Positions 34,017-44,199 of a stretch of DNA of 64,000 bases are shown here, in pieces. The position numbers and the translations under genes are program-made. Numbering within the stretch: position 1 is the first letter of the stretch; every line of letters begins with the position of its first letter. The DNA lies in NCBI RefSeq assembly GCF_030503435.1, contig NZ_JAUKPO010000010.1:1-64000 (forward strand), in the 5' to 3' direction. This stretch comes from Rhodocytophaga aerolata (GTDB taxonomy: Bacteria; Bacteroidota; Bacteroidia; Cytophagales; 172606-1). The notes below the pieces were generated by a model. That model made no database searches. It had not been told where the DNA came from and was given only the letters and a program-made list of their open reading frames with translations.

Positions 34017-36929
34017 ATGAAGATTAACTTAACTTATTCGGAGTCTTTCGAAAGCAGGCATAATGGGCCTGATACAACCCAAGTAACGGAAATGCTGCAG
34101 AAAATAGGCGTAGATTCTGTAGATTCGCTGATTTCACAGACTATTCCTCCAGCTATCCGCCTGAAAAACAAACTAAATATACCGGCTGCAAAAACAGAAG
34201 CTCAGTTTCTGAAAGACTTCAAGCAAATTGCCCGTCAAAACAAAGTTTTCAAATCCTATATTGGCTTAGGCTATCATGATTGTTTTGTACCGCCGGTAAT
34301 TCTGCGGAATATTATGGAAAATCCAGGCTGGTACACAGCCTACACGCCTTACCAAGCTGAAATAGCCCAGGGCCGCCTGGAAGCATTACTTAATTATCAG
34401 ACCATGGTCATAGACCTGACTGGTATGGAGATAGCCAACGCCTCTTTGCTAGACGAAGGTACAGCGGCTGCCGAAGCCATGACGCTGCAACATGCTCTGA
34501 GAAAAGGCAACCGCAAGGAAGCGTCTGTCTACTTTGTTTCGGAACTGGTACTTCCCCAGACATTAGACATTTTGCGTACCCGCGCCATTCCATTAGGTAT
34601 AGAAATTAAAGTGGGCAACCATACAAAAGTAGATGTCACCGATACTACTTTATTTGGTTTGCTGCTCCAATATCCCGGAAGTGATGGGGCTGTATACGAT
34701 TACTCTGCGTTGATTGCTGCCGCTCACGAACAGGAAATAACGGTGGCTGTAGCGGCCGACCTGCTAAGCCTGACTTTATTAACACCTCCAGGAGAAATGG
34801 GTGCAGACGTTGTGATCGGCTCTGCCCAGCGCTTTGGTGTGCCTATGGGCTATGGGGGCCCACACGCCGCCTTTTTTGCTACCCGCGAGGCGAATAAGCG
34901 CCTGATTCCAGGTAGAATCATTGGTGTTTCGGTAGATGCGCAGGGCAACCGGGCTTTACGTATGGCTTTACAAACCCGCGAGCAACACATCCGCCGCGAA
35001 AAAGCTACTTCCAATATTTGTACTGCCCAGGTTTTGTTATCAGTTATGGCCAGCAGCTATGCCGTATATCACGGACCGGTAGGCTTACGTAGAATTGGCG
35101 AACGGGTACATGGCTTAACTAAACTTCTGGCAACAGGTTTACAAAAGTTAGGGTTTACCATAGAAAATGAACAATATTTTGATACGCTTAAAGTAGCCGT
35201 AAAAGATATTCCGCAGCAACAGGCCATAAAAAAAATGGCCGAAGATAATGACATTAACTTCCGCTACTTCGATACAGCTCACATCGGTATTTCATTGAAT
35301 GAAGTAACCAGAATAGATGATGTAGAACAGCTGTTTTTTGTTATCGCTGAAGCATTAGGTAAGCAACTACCCTTTGATACTCAAGAATTAGCCGAGGATA
35401 TTTCACTAGACTATCCGCAAAACCTGCTTCGGAAAACTGCTTATCTACAACATCCGGTATTCAACAAGCACCATTCCGAACATGAAATGCTGCGCTACCT
35501 GAAGTCACTGGAAAATAAGGATTTGTCATTGGTTCATTCCATGATCCCCTTAGGCAGTTGTACTATGAAGTTGAATGCCACAGCTGAAATGATTCCGGTA
35601 ACTTGGCCAGAGATAGGGAATATCCATCCGTTTGCACCAGTTGAGCAAACAGAAGGCTACCAGCAGATATTTGCTGATTTAAGTAAATGGCTATGTGAAG
35701 TTACCGGGTTTGCAGCCGTTTCCCTGCAACCCAACTCTGGTGCACAAGGAGAATATGCCGGGTTAATGGTAATCCGGGCATATCATCTGAGCAGAGGAGA
35801 TCATCACCGGGATGTAGCCCTGATTCCTGCATCTGCACATGGTACTAATCCTGCTAGTGCGGTAATGGCCGGCATGAAAGTAGTCGTGACTAAAACAGAT
35901 TCAACAGGTAATATTGATGTGGCTGATCTACGCGAGAAGGCTGCTAAATATAAAGATAACCTGTCGTGCCTGATGGTTACCTATCCTTCTACACATGGCG
36001 TATTTGAGGAAAGCATCCAGGAAATCTGCGGGTTAATCCATGAAAATGGCGGACAGGTGTATATGGATGGGGCTAATATGAATGCACAAGTAGGCTTAAC
36101 CAGTCCCGCTACGATCGGGGCAGATGTGTGCCACCTGAATTTACATAAAACCTTTTGTATACCGCATGGTGGTGGTGGCCCTGGCATGGGACCAATAGGT
36201 GTAGCCAAGCACCTGGCTCCTTTCTTACCTGGCCATGCCGTTATTAAAACCGGAGGGGATAAAGCAATCCATGCTATATCTGCGGCTCCCTGGGGAAGTG
36301 CCAGTATTTTGCCTATTTCTTATGCCTACATTTCTATGATGGGCGGAGAAGGGCTAAAGCGGGCTACTGAAATGGCTATTCTGAATGCCAACTATATTAA
36401 AGCCCGCCTGGAAGGACATTATCCGGTATTGTATGTAGGCAGCCAGGGCCGCTGTGCGCATGAGATGATTGTAGATTGCCGTTCATTTAAACAATATGGC
36501 GTAGAAGTAGAAGACATCGCCAAACGCCTAATGGACTATGGATTCCATGCTCCTACGGTGTCTTTCCCGGTGGCCGGCACGCTGATGATTGAACCTACTG
36601 AAAGCGAACCAAAGGAAGAACTGGACCGTTTCTGCGAAGCTATGATTGCCATACGGGAAGAGATACGGGAAATTGAACAAGGCAAATTCGACAAGCAAAA
36701 TAACGTTTTAAAGCATGCCCCACATACAGCTAAAATAGCTTTATCTGATAGCTGGAACCGGCCATATAGCCGCGAAAAAGCGGTTTACCCGCTGGAATGG
36801 GTGAAAGCCAATAAATTCTGGCCATCTGTTAGCCGGGTAGATAATGCCTATGGCGACCGGAATCTGGTATGTAGTTGTTTGCCCATAGAAGAGTATGCCG
36901 TAAGCCAGGTAGAAGCAGCAGCCCTGTAA
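34017..36929 (+). CDS. gcvP: Glycine dehydrogenase (decarboxylating), P-protein
   Basis: The 970-residue enzyme is the fused P-protein of the glycine cleavage system. It decarboxylates glycine with pyridoxal phosphate and passes the aminomethyl group to lipoyl GcvH. The inactive N-terminal half runs to about 450 ([19 protein letters not shown]), and the catalytic half includes [24 protein letters not shown] and the PLP lysine K711 in [17 protein letters not shown]. Length and motifs are typical of the single-chain form. gcvT and gcvH are not in the window. A strong terminator follows 24 bp after the stop codon. Confidence 0.98.
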   Translation: MKINLTYSESFESRHNGPDTTQVTEMLQKIGVDSVDSLISQTIPPAIRLKNKLNIPAAKTEAQFLKDFKQIARQNKVFKSYIGLGYHDCFVPPVILRNIMENPGWYTAYTPYQAEIAQGRLEALLNYQTMVIDLTGMEIANASLLDEGTAAAEAMTLQHALRKGNRKEASVYFVSELVLPQTLDILRTRAIPLGIEIKVGNHTKVDVTDTTLFGLLLQYPGSDGAVYDYSALIAAAHEQEITVAVAADLLSLTLLTPPGEMGADVVIGSAQRFGVPMGYGGPHAAFFATREANKRLIPGRIIGVSVDAQGNRALRMALQTREQHIRREKATSNICTAQVLLSVMASSYAVYHGPVGLRRIGERVHGLTKLLATGLQKLGFTIENEQYFDTLKVAVKDIPQQQAIKKMAEDNDINFRYFDTAHIGISLNEVTRIDDVEQLFFVIAEALGKQLPFDTQELAEDISLDYPQNLLRKTAYLQHPVFNKHHSEHEMLRYLKSLENKDLSLVHSMIPLGSCTMKLNATAEMIPVTWPEIGNIHPFAPVEQTEGYQQIFADLSKWLCEVTGFAAVSLQPNSGAQGEYAGLMVIRAYHLSRGDHHRDVALIPASAHGTNPASAVMAGMKVVVTKTDSTGNIDVADLREKAAKYKDNLSCLMVTYPSTHGVFEESIQEICGLIHENGGQVYMDGANMNAQVGLTSPATIGADVCHLNLHKTFCIPHGGGGPGMGPIGVAKHLAPFLPGHAVIKTGGDKAIHAISAAPWGSASILPISYAYISMMGGEGLKRATEMAILNANYIKARLEGHYPVLYVGSQGRCAHEMIVDCRSFKQYGVEVEDIAKRLMDYGFHAPTVSFPVAGTLMIEPTESEPKEELDRFCEAMIAIREEIREIEQGKFDKQNNVLKHAPHTAKIALSDSWNRPYSREKAVYPLEWVKANKFWPSVSRVDNAYGDRNLVCSCLPIEEYAVSQVEAAAL

Positions 36930-36952
36930 CTTACTAACTTTTATATGTATTT

Positions 36953-36981
36953 AAAAGCCACTCACATGAGTGGCTTTTTTT
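36953..36981 (+). terminator. Rho-independent terminator after gcvP
   Basis: AAAAGCCACTCA (36953-36964) pairs with TGAGTGGCTTTT (36967-36978), followed by a T-run to 36981. This is a textbook intrinsic terminator. Confidence 0.9.
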
Positions 36982-37075
36982 ATTGGAGGTTGAGAAGATT
37001 GATACTGAAGCCAGTTTAACCTGAATCTCTTAATTCCGTTTATCCTATTTATTCTATTTCCTATACTTCTGCCAC

Positions 37076-37876
37076 ATGGCTTTAGCACAACAGAAAAACA
37101 TACTGGCCCGATTTTTCAGTAATGCCCATCAATGGGTTGCTCAAAGTACCTGGTTCAGAAAATTCAGAAGTCATTATCCTCAAGCATACACCTTCATTCG
37201 CAACCGTTTTGCTTTAAATGTATTTACTGGTTTTCCGCTAACCATTCTGGTGAGTGTGTTTATTATCAACATCCTTACTTTTTCTGAAATAGCCGAAAAT
37301 GTAATTGATTCAGAAGCAATCGTGGTGATTGATCAGGAAGTTACTCATTTCCTTTACAAAGCCCGGAATCAGATGGTAGGCCAAGTATTTTACCTAATTT
37401 CTTATTTGGGTTCTCAGAAAGGGTCTATTATCATTGGCGTACTAGTATCCATTATTCTGCTTAAACAGGGACGTAAAACCTATTTTGTCGCTTTATGGCT
37501 GGTATTACTGGGCGTTGGTTTGTCAGTACGCTACGGAAAACTTATTTTTCACAGAGTACGCCCGGCAGATGTGGGATTCTACGAGGAAACCAACTTCTCT
37601 TTTCCAAGTGGGCACTCTACTACAGCTATGGTGCTGTTTGGTATGCTTACTTATTTTCTCATGCGGAACAGCCATAGCCGGAAACAACGTTTGCTATACT
37701 TTTTAATGGGCCTATTATTAGTATTGCTGGTGGGCTTCAGCCGGATTTACCTGGGCGTACACTTTTTAAGCGATGTGTTAGGTGGCTATTTACTCGGTGC
37801 TACCTGGATGATTATGGGTATAACCGTAATAGAATGGCTAAGCTATAAGAAAGAACTGCGGAATATTCCACAATAG
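37076..37876 (+). CDS. PAP2-family phosphatase
   Basis: The 266-residue membrane enzyme has about six helices and the three phosphatase motifs: KLIFHRVRP at about 160, PSGH at about 179 and SRIYLGVHFLSD at about 222. In this family the second His forms a phospho-enzyme with a lipid phosphate such as phosphatidate, undecaprenyl diphosphate or a lipid A phosphate. The active site faces the periplasm. It stands alone between a terminator and the hydrolase gene. The substrate is not determined. Confidence 0.92.
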   Translation: MALAQQKNILARFFSNAHQWVAQSTWFRKFRSHYPQAYTFIRNRFALNVFTGFPLTILVSVFIINILTFSEIAENVIDSEAIVVIDQEVTHFLYKARNQMVGQVFYLISYLGSQKGSIIIGVLVSIILLKQGRKTYFVALWLVLLGVGLSVRYGKLIFHRVRPADVGFYEETNFSFPSGHSTTAMVLFGMLTYFLMRNSHSRKQRLLYFLMGLLLVLLVGFSRIYLGVHFLSDVLGGYLLGATWMIMGITVIEWLSYKKELRNIPQ

Positions 37877-37947
37877 AAATTGCTGTATGAATGATTCATT
37901 GGCTTTTCAAGTAAAAGGTAGTACTTTGAAACACCTATTCTATCTTT

Positions 37948-39033
37948 ATGCCTCTTAACCAAACGAGCCGCCGAACATTTCTGCAACACTGTGGAATGCT
38001 GGCAACAGCCAATTTACTCACCCCTACGCTGCTTTACTCCAACTCATGGAATTCACTTACCCAGGCTAATGAAAAAATAATGACCGTTCAGGGTCCTATC
38101 TCACCGCAGGCTATGGGTATTTGTCTGGTACACGAACATATCCTCTCCCGGTTTGGAGTTGATCCGTTGGAACCAGGTGCATATTCAGGTGAGGAAGCCA
38201 TACAAGAAGTAACTCCCTATTTGCAGTATATTAAAGAACTCGGCGGCCAGACAATTGTTGATTGTACAGCTGCCTATTTTGGCAGGGATGCGGCTTTGCT
38301 CAAGCAACTTTCGCAGGCGAGCGGCGTGCATATTATTACCAACACCGGCTATTACGGAGCTGCCAACGACCGGTATGTTCCGGACTTTGTCCAGAAAGAA
38401 AGTGCTGACCAGATTGCCCGAAGATGGATCACGGAATTTGAAAAAGGGATAGCCGGTACAGGCATAAAACCAGGATTCATCAAATCAGGGGTAGATTCCG
38501 GCCCACTTTCCTCTACCGACCGTAAACTCATACAGGCTGCTGCCCTCACCCATGCAGCTACCGGCCTTACTATTGCCGTGCATACAGCCAATAACGCCAC
38601 AGCGGCAAAAGAGCAGCTGGCTATTCTCAAAACCGCAGGCATAAGTCCGCAAGCCTGGATCTGGGTGCATGCCCATGATGTGGCTGATATAAAAGAATTG
38701 CTTACTGCTGCCTCTCAAGGCGCCTGGATTTCCCTGGATGGAATCAAAACATTTCACTATAGCAACGGCAAAAAACAAGGCAGCCAGACCCTGGAGAAGC
38801 ATTTATCGTATTTGCAGGCACTTACAAAAGCAGGTTTTCTGGAGCAGGTGCTGCTCTCTCACGATGGTTCTTCTTTCCCGGTTGGCGGTGCTGACTCCAA
38901 GCGGCCATTTGATACCTTGTTTACCACCTTTATCCCAATGATGAAAGCAGCCGGTTTTACGGAAGCACAAATCAGGCAACTGACGGTAATTAATCCGGCA
39001 AAAGCATTTACTTTGATAGTCCGGAAGGTGTAA
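37948..39033 (+). CDS. Phosphotriesterase-family hydrolase, exported
   Basis: The 361-residue protein starts with a twin-arginine-like signal (SRRTFLQ), then an amidohydrolase barrel of the phosphotriesterase (PHP/PTE) type. The metal ligands are visible: HEH in CLVHEHILSRF at about 57, Lys in GFIKSGVDSG at about 178, His in AVHTANN at about 211, His in VHAHDV, and Asp in LLSHDGSSF at about 310. Relatives hydrolyse lactones or phosphoesters. It ends only 6 bp from the stop codon of the convergent GH67 gene, so the transcripts probably overlap. Confidence 0.88.
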   Translation: MPLNQTSRRTFLQHCGMLATANLLTPTLLYSNSWNSLTQANEKIMTVQGPISPQAMGICLVHEHILSRFGVDPLEPGAYSGEEAIQEVTPYLQYIKELGGQTIVDCTAAYFGRDAALLKQLSQASGVHIITNTGYYGAANDRYVPDFVQKESADQIARRWITEFEKGIAGTGIKPGFIKSGVDSGPLSSTDRKLIQAAALTHAATGLTIAVHTANNATAAKEQLAILKTAGISPQAWIWVHAHDVADIKELLTAASQGAWISLDGIKTFHYSNGKKQGSQTLEKHLSYLQALTKAGFLEQVLLSHDGSSFPVGGADSKRPFDTLFTTFIPMMKAAGFTEAQIRQLTVINPAKAFTLIVRKV

Positions 39034-39039
39034 GACAGA

Positions 39040-41223
39040 TCAGATACCTGGAACAAATTTATACTCCAGCTTCTCATAATATTCTAAAGGCTTATCGGGT
39101 TTTTCGTAGCCAGCCGGAATAGGTCTTCTGGAAAATGTCTGGAAGTAGAGCACACAGGAGTTCCGCCAGAGAATTGCCTCCTTTTCCTGCACTTTTAATA
39201 GCTGCTGTACCTGCGCAAAGCGGTCTGCATCTATCTTACCTTCCAGGCTGTTCCAGGTTTTCTGCATCCCCCGTACCGAATCTACACCCATATAATAATG
39301 CTGTACCAGCCCTTCCCATAAATTTTTACCAGACTTGAGTGTATAATCCCAGGGCAGGTGATGAAACCAGAGCAAGTATTCTTCCGGACAGGTTTTGGGG
39401 TTGGAAAACTTTTCTCTTACCACAGGAAAATACTGGCTCAAGGCATTACTGCCGCTGACTGTACGGTTGAAGCCTATACCCAGGGAATCCGCCTGATGGT
39501 AATACACAGATGTCCAGTCGGCGCGTGGTTTATTTTTGATCCAGGGTCCCGGCCCGTAGTGATGATCCCATCCAAATAGATGATGCAAGCCCAGGGGCAT
39601 CATATAATTTACAATGGCTTCTCTGGAATGGAGCATGAGTTGCTTTACAGGATTTACCACAGCGGCCTCGTTGCTAAAGGTCATTTTAATCCATTCATCG
39701 GCTATTGCTTCAGAAGATACGTACGGGTCCCAGGCCAGGCGGCCATAGCTGTACCAGTTAGCTTGCCCGAACGGATGGCCAGTCCAGTTGCGGTCGGTGC
39801 CGATGTTAGCCACGCCGGCCATACCAGATATTTTATGAGCATGCAAACTCCCATCAATTACCTTAGCTACTGTAGACCCTGGGCCTTTGGCATAGGTATC
39901 GGAATCCAGGCACTCTTCGAAGAGGGTAGATAAGTAAGCCAAGTGGGTAGAAAATCCAAGATATTCCTGCGTAATCTGAAATTCCACCATCAGCGGTGTC
40001 TTAGGCATGGCACCAAACAGCGGATGAAAGGGCTCACGGGGCTGAAAGTCTACCGGGCCATTTTTTACCTGCACCAGTACATTATCCCGGAACTTGCCAT
40101 CTAAGGGGACAAATTCAGTATATGCCTGCTTAGCCCGGTCGTCGGGAACTTTGTTATCATACACAAAAGCCCGCCACATCACAATGCCGCCATATGGAGC
40201 CAGGGCATCTGCCAACATATTGGCTCCGTCGGCATGGTTGCGGCCATAATTCTGCGGTCCGGGCTGCCCTTCAGAATTGGCTTTTACCAGAAATCCGCCG
40301 AAGTCAGGCACATACTTGTATATTTCATCTGCTTTTGCATTCCACCAGGCTTTTACCCCTGGGTCCAGCGGATCGGCCGTTTTTAATCCGCCAATTTCTA
40401 CAGGAGCACTGAAGCGGGCCGTGAGGTATACTTTTATGCCATACGGCCGGAAAACATCGGCTAGAGCTTTTACTTTTTCTAAATATGCCGGCGTAATTAC
40501 CAGCGCATTGGCATTTACATTAGTCAGCACCGTGCCATTGATCCCGATAGAAGCATTGGCCCGGGCATAATCGGTATATCTGGGGTCAATATAGCCTGGT
40601 AGTTTATGCCATTCCCACAAAGAAAAGCCGGCATAGCCTCTTTCCACGGTGCGGTCCAGGTTATCCCAGTGATTGAGAATCCGGTGAGTTAGCTTGGGTG
40701 AGCTTTGTATAGCCAGCTTTTGTATATTCTGATGAGTCTGGAGCAATTTTAGAAAATGAAAAACTCCGTATAATACACCTACTTCGCTGTTGGCCGTAAT
40801 AACGGTGCTATTTTTCCCCTGCACCTTTAGCGTCTGAATCAGAAAACCTTCCTTCCCTATTGCTTGTAGTGATGTAGTTAAATTTAATGAAGCAATGACC
40901 GGTGAATTTTCAGGTGTTCCGATCAGTAAAGCTCCCTCCCGGGTTACAGTTGTAGCTTCTGGCAACTGAATCCCCAACAGCCCGCTGAGTCCTGTTTGAA
41001 GCTCCTTTCTGGAGGCAGTCACGGTAGGAGAATTACCCAAAAGTACAAGTTCAGTTATAGATGTTTTGTAGCTGGTTAATACTTGTGCATTGGTAATTTT
41101 GTCGTAGCGTAACCACAGCCGGTATCCGTCTTCTGCCTGGCCATTTACAGCCATTATTATACAGACAATAAAACAAAGGAAACCTGGAATGGTGAAATGG
41201 ATAGTTTTATGTATATTCTTCAT
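39040..41223 (-). CDS. aguA: GH67 alpha-glucuronidase
   Basis: The 727-residue enzyme removes 4-O-methyl-glucuronic acid from the non-reducing end of xylo-oligosaccharides. The catalytic region shows the acid Glu318 in KANSEGQPGP, and the base pair Asp392 (PVDFQP) and Glu420 (ITQEYLG). Their spacing fits that of characterised GH67 enzymes. A signal peptide (about 1-30, ending VNGQA) predicts a periplasmic enzyme. It starts 3 bp after the LacI regulator stop codon, so the two are co-transcribed. It is convergent with the phosphotriesterase-like gene. Confidence 0.95.
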   Translation of the reverse strand: MKNIHKTIHFTIPGFLCFIVCIIMAVNGQAEDGYRLWLRYDKITNAQVLTSYKTSITELVLLGNSPTVTASRKELQTGLSGLLGIQLPEATTVTREGALLIGTPENSPVIASLNLTTSLQAIGKEGFLIQTLKVQGKNSTVITANSEVGVLYGVFHFLKLLQTHQNIQKLAIQSSPKLTHRILNHWDNLDRTVERGYAGFSLWEWHKLPGYIDPRYTDYARANASIGINGTVLTNVNANALVITPAYLEKVKALADVFRPYGIKVYLTARFSAPVEIGGLKTADPLDPGVKAWWNAKADEIYKYVPDFGGFLVKANSEGQPGPQNYGRNHADGANMLADALAPYGGIVMWRAFVYDNKVPDDRAKQAYTEFVPLDGKFRDNVLVQVKNGPVDFQPREPFHPLFGAMPKTPLMVEFQITQEYLGFSTHLAYLSTLFEECLDSDTYAKGPGSTVAKVIDGSLHAHKISGMAGVANIGTDRNWTGHPFGQANWYSYGRLAWDPYVSSEAIADEWIKMTFSNEAAVVNPVKQLMLHSREAIVNYMMPLGLHHLFGWDHHYGPGPWIKNKPRADWTSVYYHQADSLGIGFNRTVSGSNALSQYFPVVREKFSNPKTCPEEYLLWFHHLPWDYTLKSGKNLWEGLVQHYYMGVDSVRGMQKTWNSLEGKIDADRFAQVQQLLKVQEKEAILWRNSCVLYFQTFSRRPIPAGYEKPDKPLEYYEKLEYKFVPGI

Positions 41224-41226
41224 AGA

Positions 41227-42258
41227 TCAGGAAGTGGCGTGTTTAAGAGAAGATTGCCGGCTAATCAGTTCATGGGGTAAAACAATGGTCTGGTTGCTGG
41301 CTTCTTGCCCATGATTCAACCGGTTAATTAACGTCTGCGCAGCTGTTTCACCCATATCAAAGCCTTTGTAATGCACTGTAGTCAGCTGGGGTTTAACTAC
41401 CCAGGAAATAGGGTCATTATTGAATCCCGTAAAGGCAATGTCTTCCGGAATACGTATCCCCTTTTCCATTAACTCTAGCATACAGGCTACTGCACAGGTA
41501 TCGTTGGCCACAAACACACCATCGGGCAATGTCTTCTTTTGTAGGAGTAAATGGGCGGTTGCTTTTCCTTCCTGTGCACTTAAATTGTTTATCAGCAGAT
41601 ATTCCGGGCTATGGTTTATCTGATGATCAGCTAAGGCTTGCCGGAAACCGTTGAAGCGGTCGGCATATACGTTCCGGGACAAGTTACCAGTTATATGAAA
41701 AAGGTTCTGGCATCCCTGCTCTATCAGGTGAGCGGTAATCTCATAGGCTGCCTGATAATTGTTGATAACAATGCCAGCATACTGTTGCTGGTCACAAATG
41801 CGGTCGAAGAAAAGTAAAGGGATATTCTTCTGAATAAAAGGCTCAAAATGAGCTATGCTGTCGGTGTCGTAAGCCAGCGAAACCAGTAAGCCATCTACCC
41901 TGTTATTAAACATGGTGGCTGCATTAATGGCTTCTTTTTTCATCATCTCCAGCGACTGGCTAATAATAAGGTTATAGCCAGCTTCATTAGCTACTTTCTC
42001 CATACCGGCTATTACTTCTGACATAAAGGTACTATTGAGCCTAGGTACGATTACACCAAGGGTATTGGTTTTCTGCCGGCGGAGGTTACGGGCAAATGTG
42101 TTAGACCGGTAACCCATCTCTTTTGCCGTAGCCAGTATTTTCTGTTTGGTTTTATCACTGATAGCCGGGTGGTTTTTCAGGCTTCTACTAACTGTAGCAG
42201 CAGAGATATTCAACTCTTTAGCAATGTCATAAATTGTAACTTCTCTGGAAATACTCAT
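41227..42258 (-). CDS. LacI-family transcriptional regulator of the glucuronoxylan locus
   Basis: The 343-residue regulator has the N-terminal LacI helix-turn-helix (TIYDIAKELNISAATVSRSLKN) and a periplasmic-binding-protein-like sugar domain from about residue 60 (LGVIVPRLNSTFMSEVIAG). It is transcribed with GH67 and divergent from GH43. A LacI-type operator lies about 175 bp upstream at 42433-42446, next to a TATATTTG box on its strand, so it probably represses its own operon and perhaps GH43 until an oligosaccharide is bound. Confidence 0.93.
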   Translation of the reverse strand: MSISREVTIYDIAKELNISAATVSRSLKNHPAISDKTKQKILATAKEMGYRSNTFARNLRRQKTNTLGVIVPRLNSTFMSEVIAGMEKVANEAGYNLIISQSLEMMKKEAINAATMFNNRVDGLLVSLAYDTDSIAHFEPFIQKNIPLLFFDRICDQQQYAGIVINNYQAAYEITAHLIEQGCQNLFHITGNLSRNVYADRFNGFRQALADHQINHSPEYLLINNLSAQEGKATAHLLLQKKTLPDGVFVANDTCAVACMLELMEKGIRIPEDIAFTGFNNDPISWVVKPQLTTVHYKGFDMGETAAQTLINRLNHGQEASNQTIVLPHELISRQSSLKHATS

Positions 42259-42414
42259 AGGTATTATAGGCGCATTTATTTATATACTCTGATGCGAACG
42301 ACACTTATACTTTCATTGCTAGTAGCAATGTGTTGGAGGAGTAATCCGGTCAAGTTTGCTAGTACAAATTATAGCAAGTTCATTTGTTGTTAGAACAAGT
42401 AATTTGCTCATAAA

Positions 42415-42446
42415 CAAATATAAAAAATTTTACGCAATCGGTTGCA
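42415..42446 (-). promoter_or_regulatory. LacI-type operator beside a -7 box (lacI-GH67 promoter)
   Basis: CGCAATCGGTTGCA at 42433-42446 is a near-perfect dyad (GCAA / TTGC) with a central CG, the hallmark of LacI-family operators. On the minus strand, TATATTTG at 42422-42415 matches the Bacteroidota -7 box, with the operator centre 17-18 bp upstream, where it would block the -33 region. Confidence 0.6.
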
Positions 42447-42557
42447 TTAAATACTATTATTACATACTTTTATTTTCCTATTTAACTTATAACCTGCTAT
42501 TTTGCTCAAGTAGGTTGTTCAAAATAAGCTGACTCAATTCTTTTACTTAGTATATCT

Positions 42558-43679
42558 ATGTCATTCGTTACCACTCTTAGAAAAATAGTCCATTTTCTTT
42601 GTTTTACAGCCATTGTAGCTGCCTGCCAAAGTAACAGCGAACAAGAAAGCACCACGGAATCTCAGCAAGCCGATACAACTACACAAGCAGAAGCAACTCC
42701 TACCCGGACTTTCCTATCCAAACCTTTGGTCCGGGATGTGTATACAGCGGACCCTTCAGCGCATGTGTTTAATGGAAAAATCTATATCTATCCTTCGCAT
42801 GACATTGAATCAGGTATACCCCAGGATGACGAAGGATCTCATTTTGATATGAAGGATTATCATGTTTTTTCTATGGATAGTCCGGAAGGAAATATAACTG
42901 ACCATGGCGTGGCATTGGATATTAAGGATGTTCCCTGGGCAAAAAGGCAATTATGGGCTCCGGATGCTGCTTTTCAGAATGGTAAATACTATTTATACTT
43001 CCCGGCCAAAGATAAAGATAATGTGTTCCGTATCGGTGTTGCCACTAGTTCCTCTCCTACTGGTCCATTCAAAGCAGAAGCGGCTCCCATCAAAGGAAGT
43101 TTTAGCATTGACCCGGCTGTATTTAAGGATACCGATGGAAAATTTTATATGTACTTTGGCGGCATCTGGGGAGGCCAGTTGCAACGCTGGCGTACAGGCA
43201 AGTATGATTCAACCGGAACCGAACCTACAGCAGAACAGCCGGCATTAACTGCCAAAGTGGCCAGGCTTAGCCAGGATATGCTCCAGTTTGCCGAGCAGCC
43301 CAAAAACGTACAGATTGTGGATTCTACCGGAAAACCGTTACTGGCCGGAGATAACAACCGCCGTTTTTTTGAAGCAGCCTGGCTACATAAATATAATGGC
43401 AAATATTACTTCTCCTACTCTACCGGAGATACGCATTTTATTGCCTATGCCACTGGCGATAGTCCGTATGGGCCGTTTACTTACAAAGGTGTAATTCTAA
43501 ACCCTGTACTTGGCTGGACTAACCATCATTCTATTGTAGAAGTTAACGGAAAATGGTATCTGTTCTACCATGATACGGAGCTTTCTGGCGGACAAACGCA
43601 TTTACGGAACATCAAAGTAACCCCACTTACCCACCAGCCCGACGGCACCATTGAAACGATTAATCCATACGAAGAATAG
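42558..43679 (+). CDS. GH43-family glycoside hydrolase lipoprotein
   Basis: The 373-residue protein has a lipoprotein signal (Cys23 in IVAACQS) and a Thr/Glu-rich linker to about 50. A five-bladed GH43 propeller follows, with catalytic base D65 (TADPSAH), pKa-modulating D185 (FSIDPAVFKD) and acid E272 (FFEAAWLHKY). GH43 enzymes cleave beta-xylose or alpha-arabinose linkages. It is divergent from the lacI-GH67 operon and fits trimming of xylo-oligosaccharides. Exact specificity is open. Confidence 0.92.
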   Translation: MSFVTTLRKIVHFLCFTAIVAACQSNSEQESTTESQQADTTTQAEATPTRTFLSKPLVRDVYTADPSAHVFNGKIYIYPSHDIESGIPQDDEGSHFDMKDYHVFSMDSPEGNITDHGVALDIKDVPWAKRQLWAPDAAFQNGKYYLYFPAKDKDNVFRIGVATSSSPTGPFKAEAAPIKGSFSIDPAVFKDTDGKFYMYFGGIWGGQLQRWRTGKYDSTGTEPTAEQPALTAKVARLSQDMLQFAEQPKNVQIVDSTGKPLLAGDNNRRFFEAAWLHKYNGKYYFSYSTGDTHFIAYATGDSPYGPFTYKGVILNPVLGWTNHHSIVEVNGKWYLFYHDTELSGGQTHLRNIKVTPLTHQPDGTIETINPYEE

Positions 43680-44199
43680 GCTAATTATCAGGCACTCCCC
43701 TATAATGAATTTTACTCTCCTACGTTCATAATACTGGAGGGTATGTCCAAGAATTGTATAGCTATATCGTTTCTTATAGCTTTACCAATGAATGCTTACC
43801 CAAGTAGAAACCTGGCAGGTTTTTAAAACCTACCAGGTTTACGCGTAAATTTCAGGTAACTGTTTGCTGAAAGAACGATAAATAGGTGTACCTCCTATCA
43901 ACACCCTATTGCTGGCATAACTTTTCTTGTACTAATTCCGGATGCTGAAACAGACTGATAGCTTTCATAGAAAGCAAGTGAGTAGGTTGCTTTACAGGGT
44001 GTTCAATTGCATAGATCTATATAAATAAGGATAAGAGAGAGGGATTTTAGTTAAAATAAGTTAAAATCTACCTACCCATTCAATCCTTTTATATATTTAC
44101 CTAAGAAGTGCAAGTTTACTTGCCGGATGCAACGCCTGTGTAAATTAAGTCATCTTACCTGAGAAGAGTTCCTGTGCAGGGCTTTCCTGTACAGTTTGC
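43680..44199. other. Intergenic region, 520 bp
   Basis: No gene is recognised. Besides the palindromic repeat at 43808-43840 there is a weak bulged hairpin at about 43889-43910 (AATAGGTGT against ACACCCTATT). TATATTTA at 44092-44099 could be a -7 box for the DUF5686 gene, but no -33 partner was found. Confidence 0.4.
43808..43840. repeat. Palindromic intergenic element
   Basis: AAACCTGGCAGGTTTT (43808-43823) and AAAACCTACCAGGTTT (43825-43840) are inverted repeats with one mismatch around a single T. The word CCTGGCAGG / CCTACCAGG resembles palindromic elements often scattered between genes in Bacteroidota genomes. It may be a REP-like repeat or a terminator for the GH43 gene, 128 bp upstream. 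Confidence 0.6.

Noticed and set aside
39135-40570. + strand ORFs opposite the GH67 gene
   Set aside because: They lie antisense to a gene with conserved catalytic residues and show no domain features.
43680-44199. tRNA or small RNA in the 520-bp gap
   Set aside because: No cloverleaf or long GC-rich stem was recognisable apart from the palindromic repeat.
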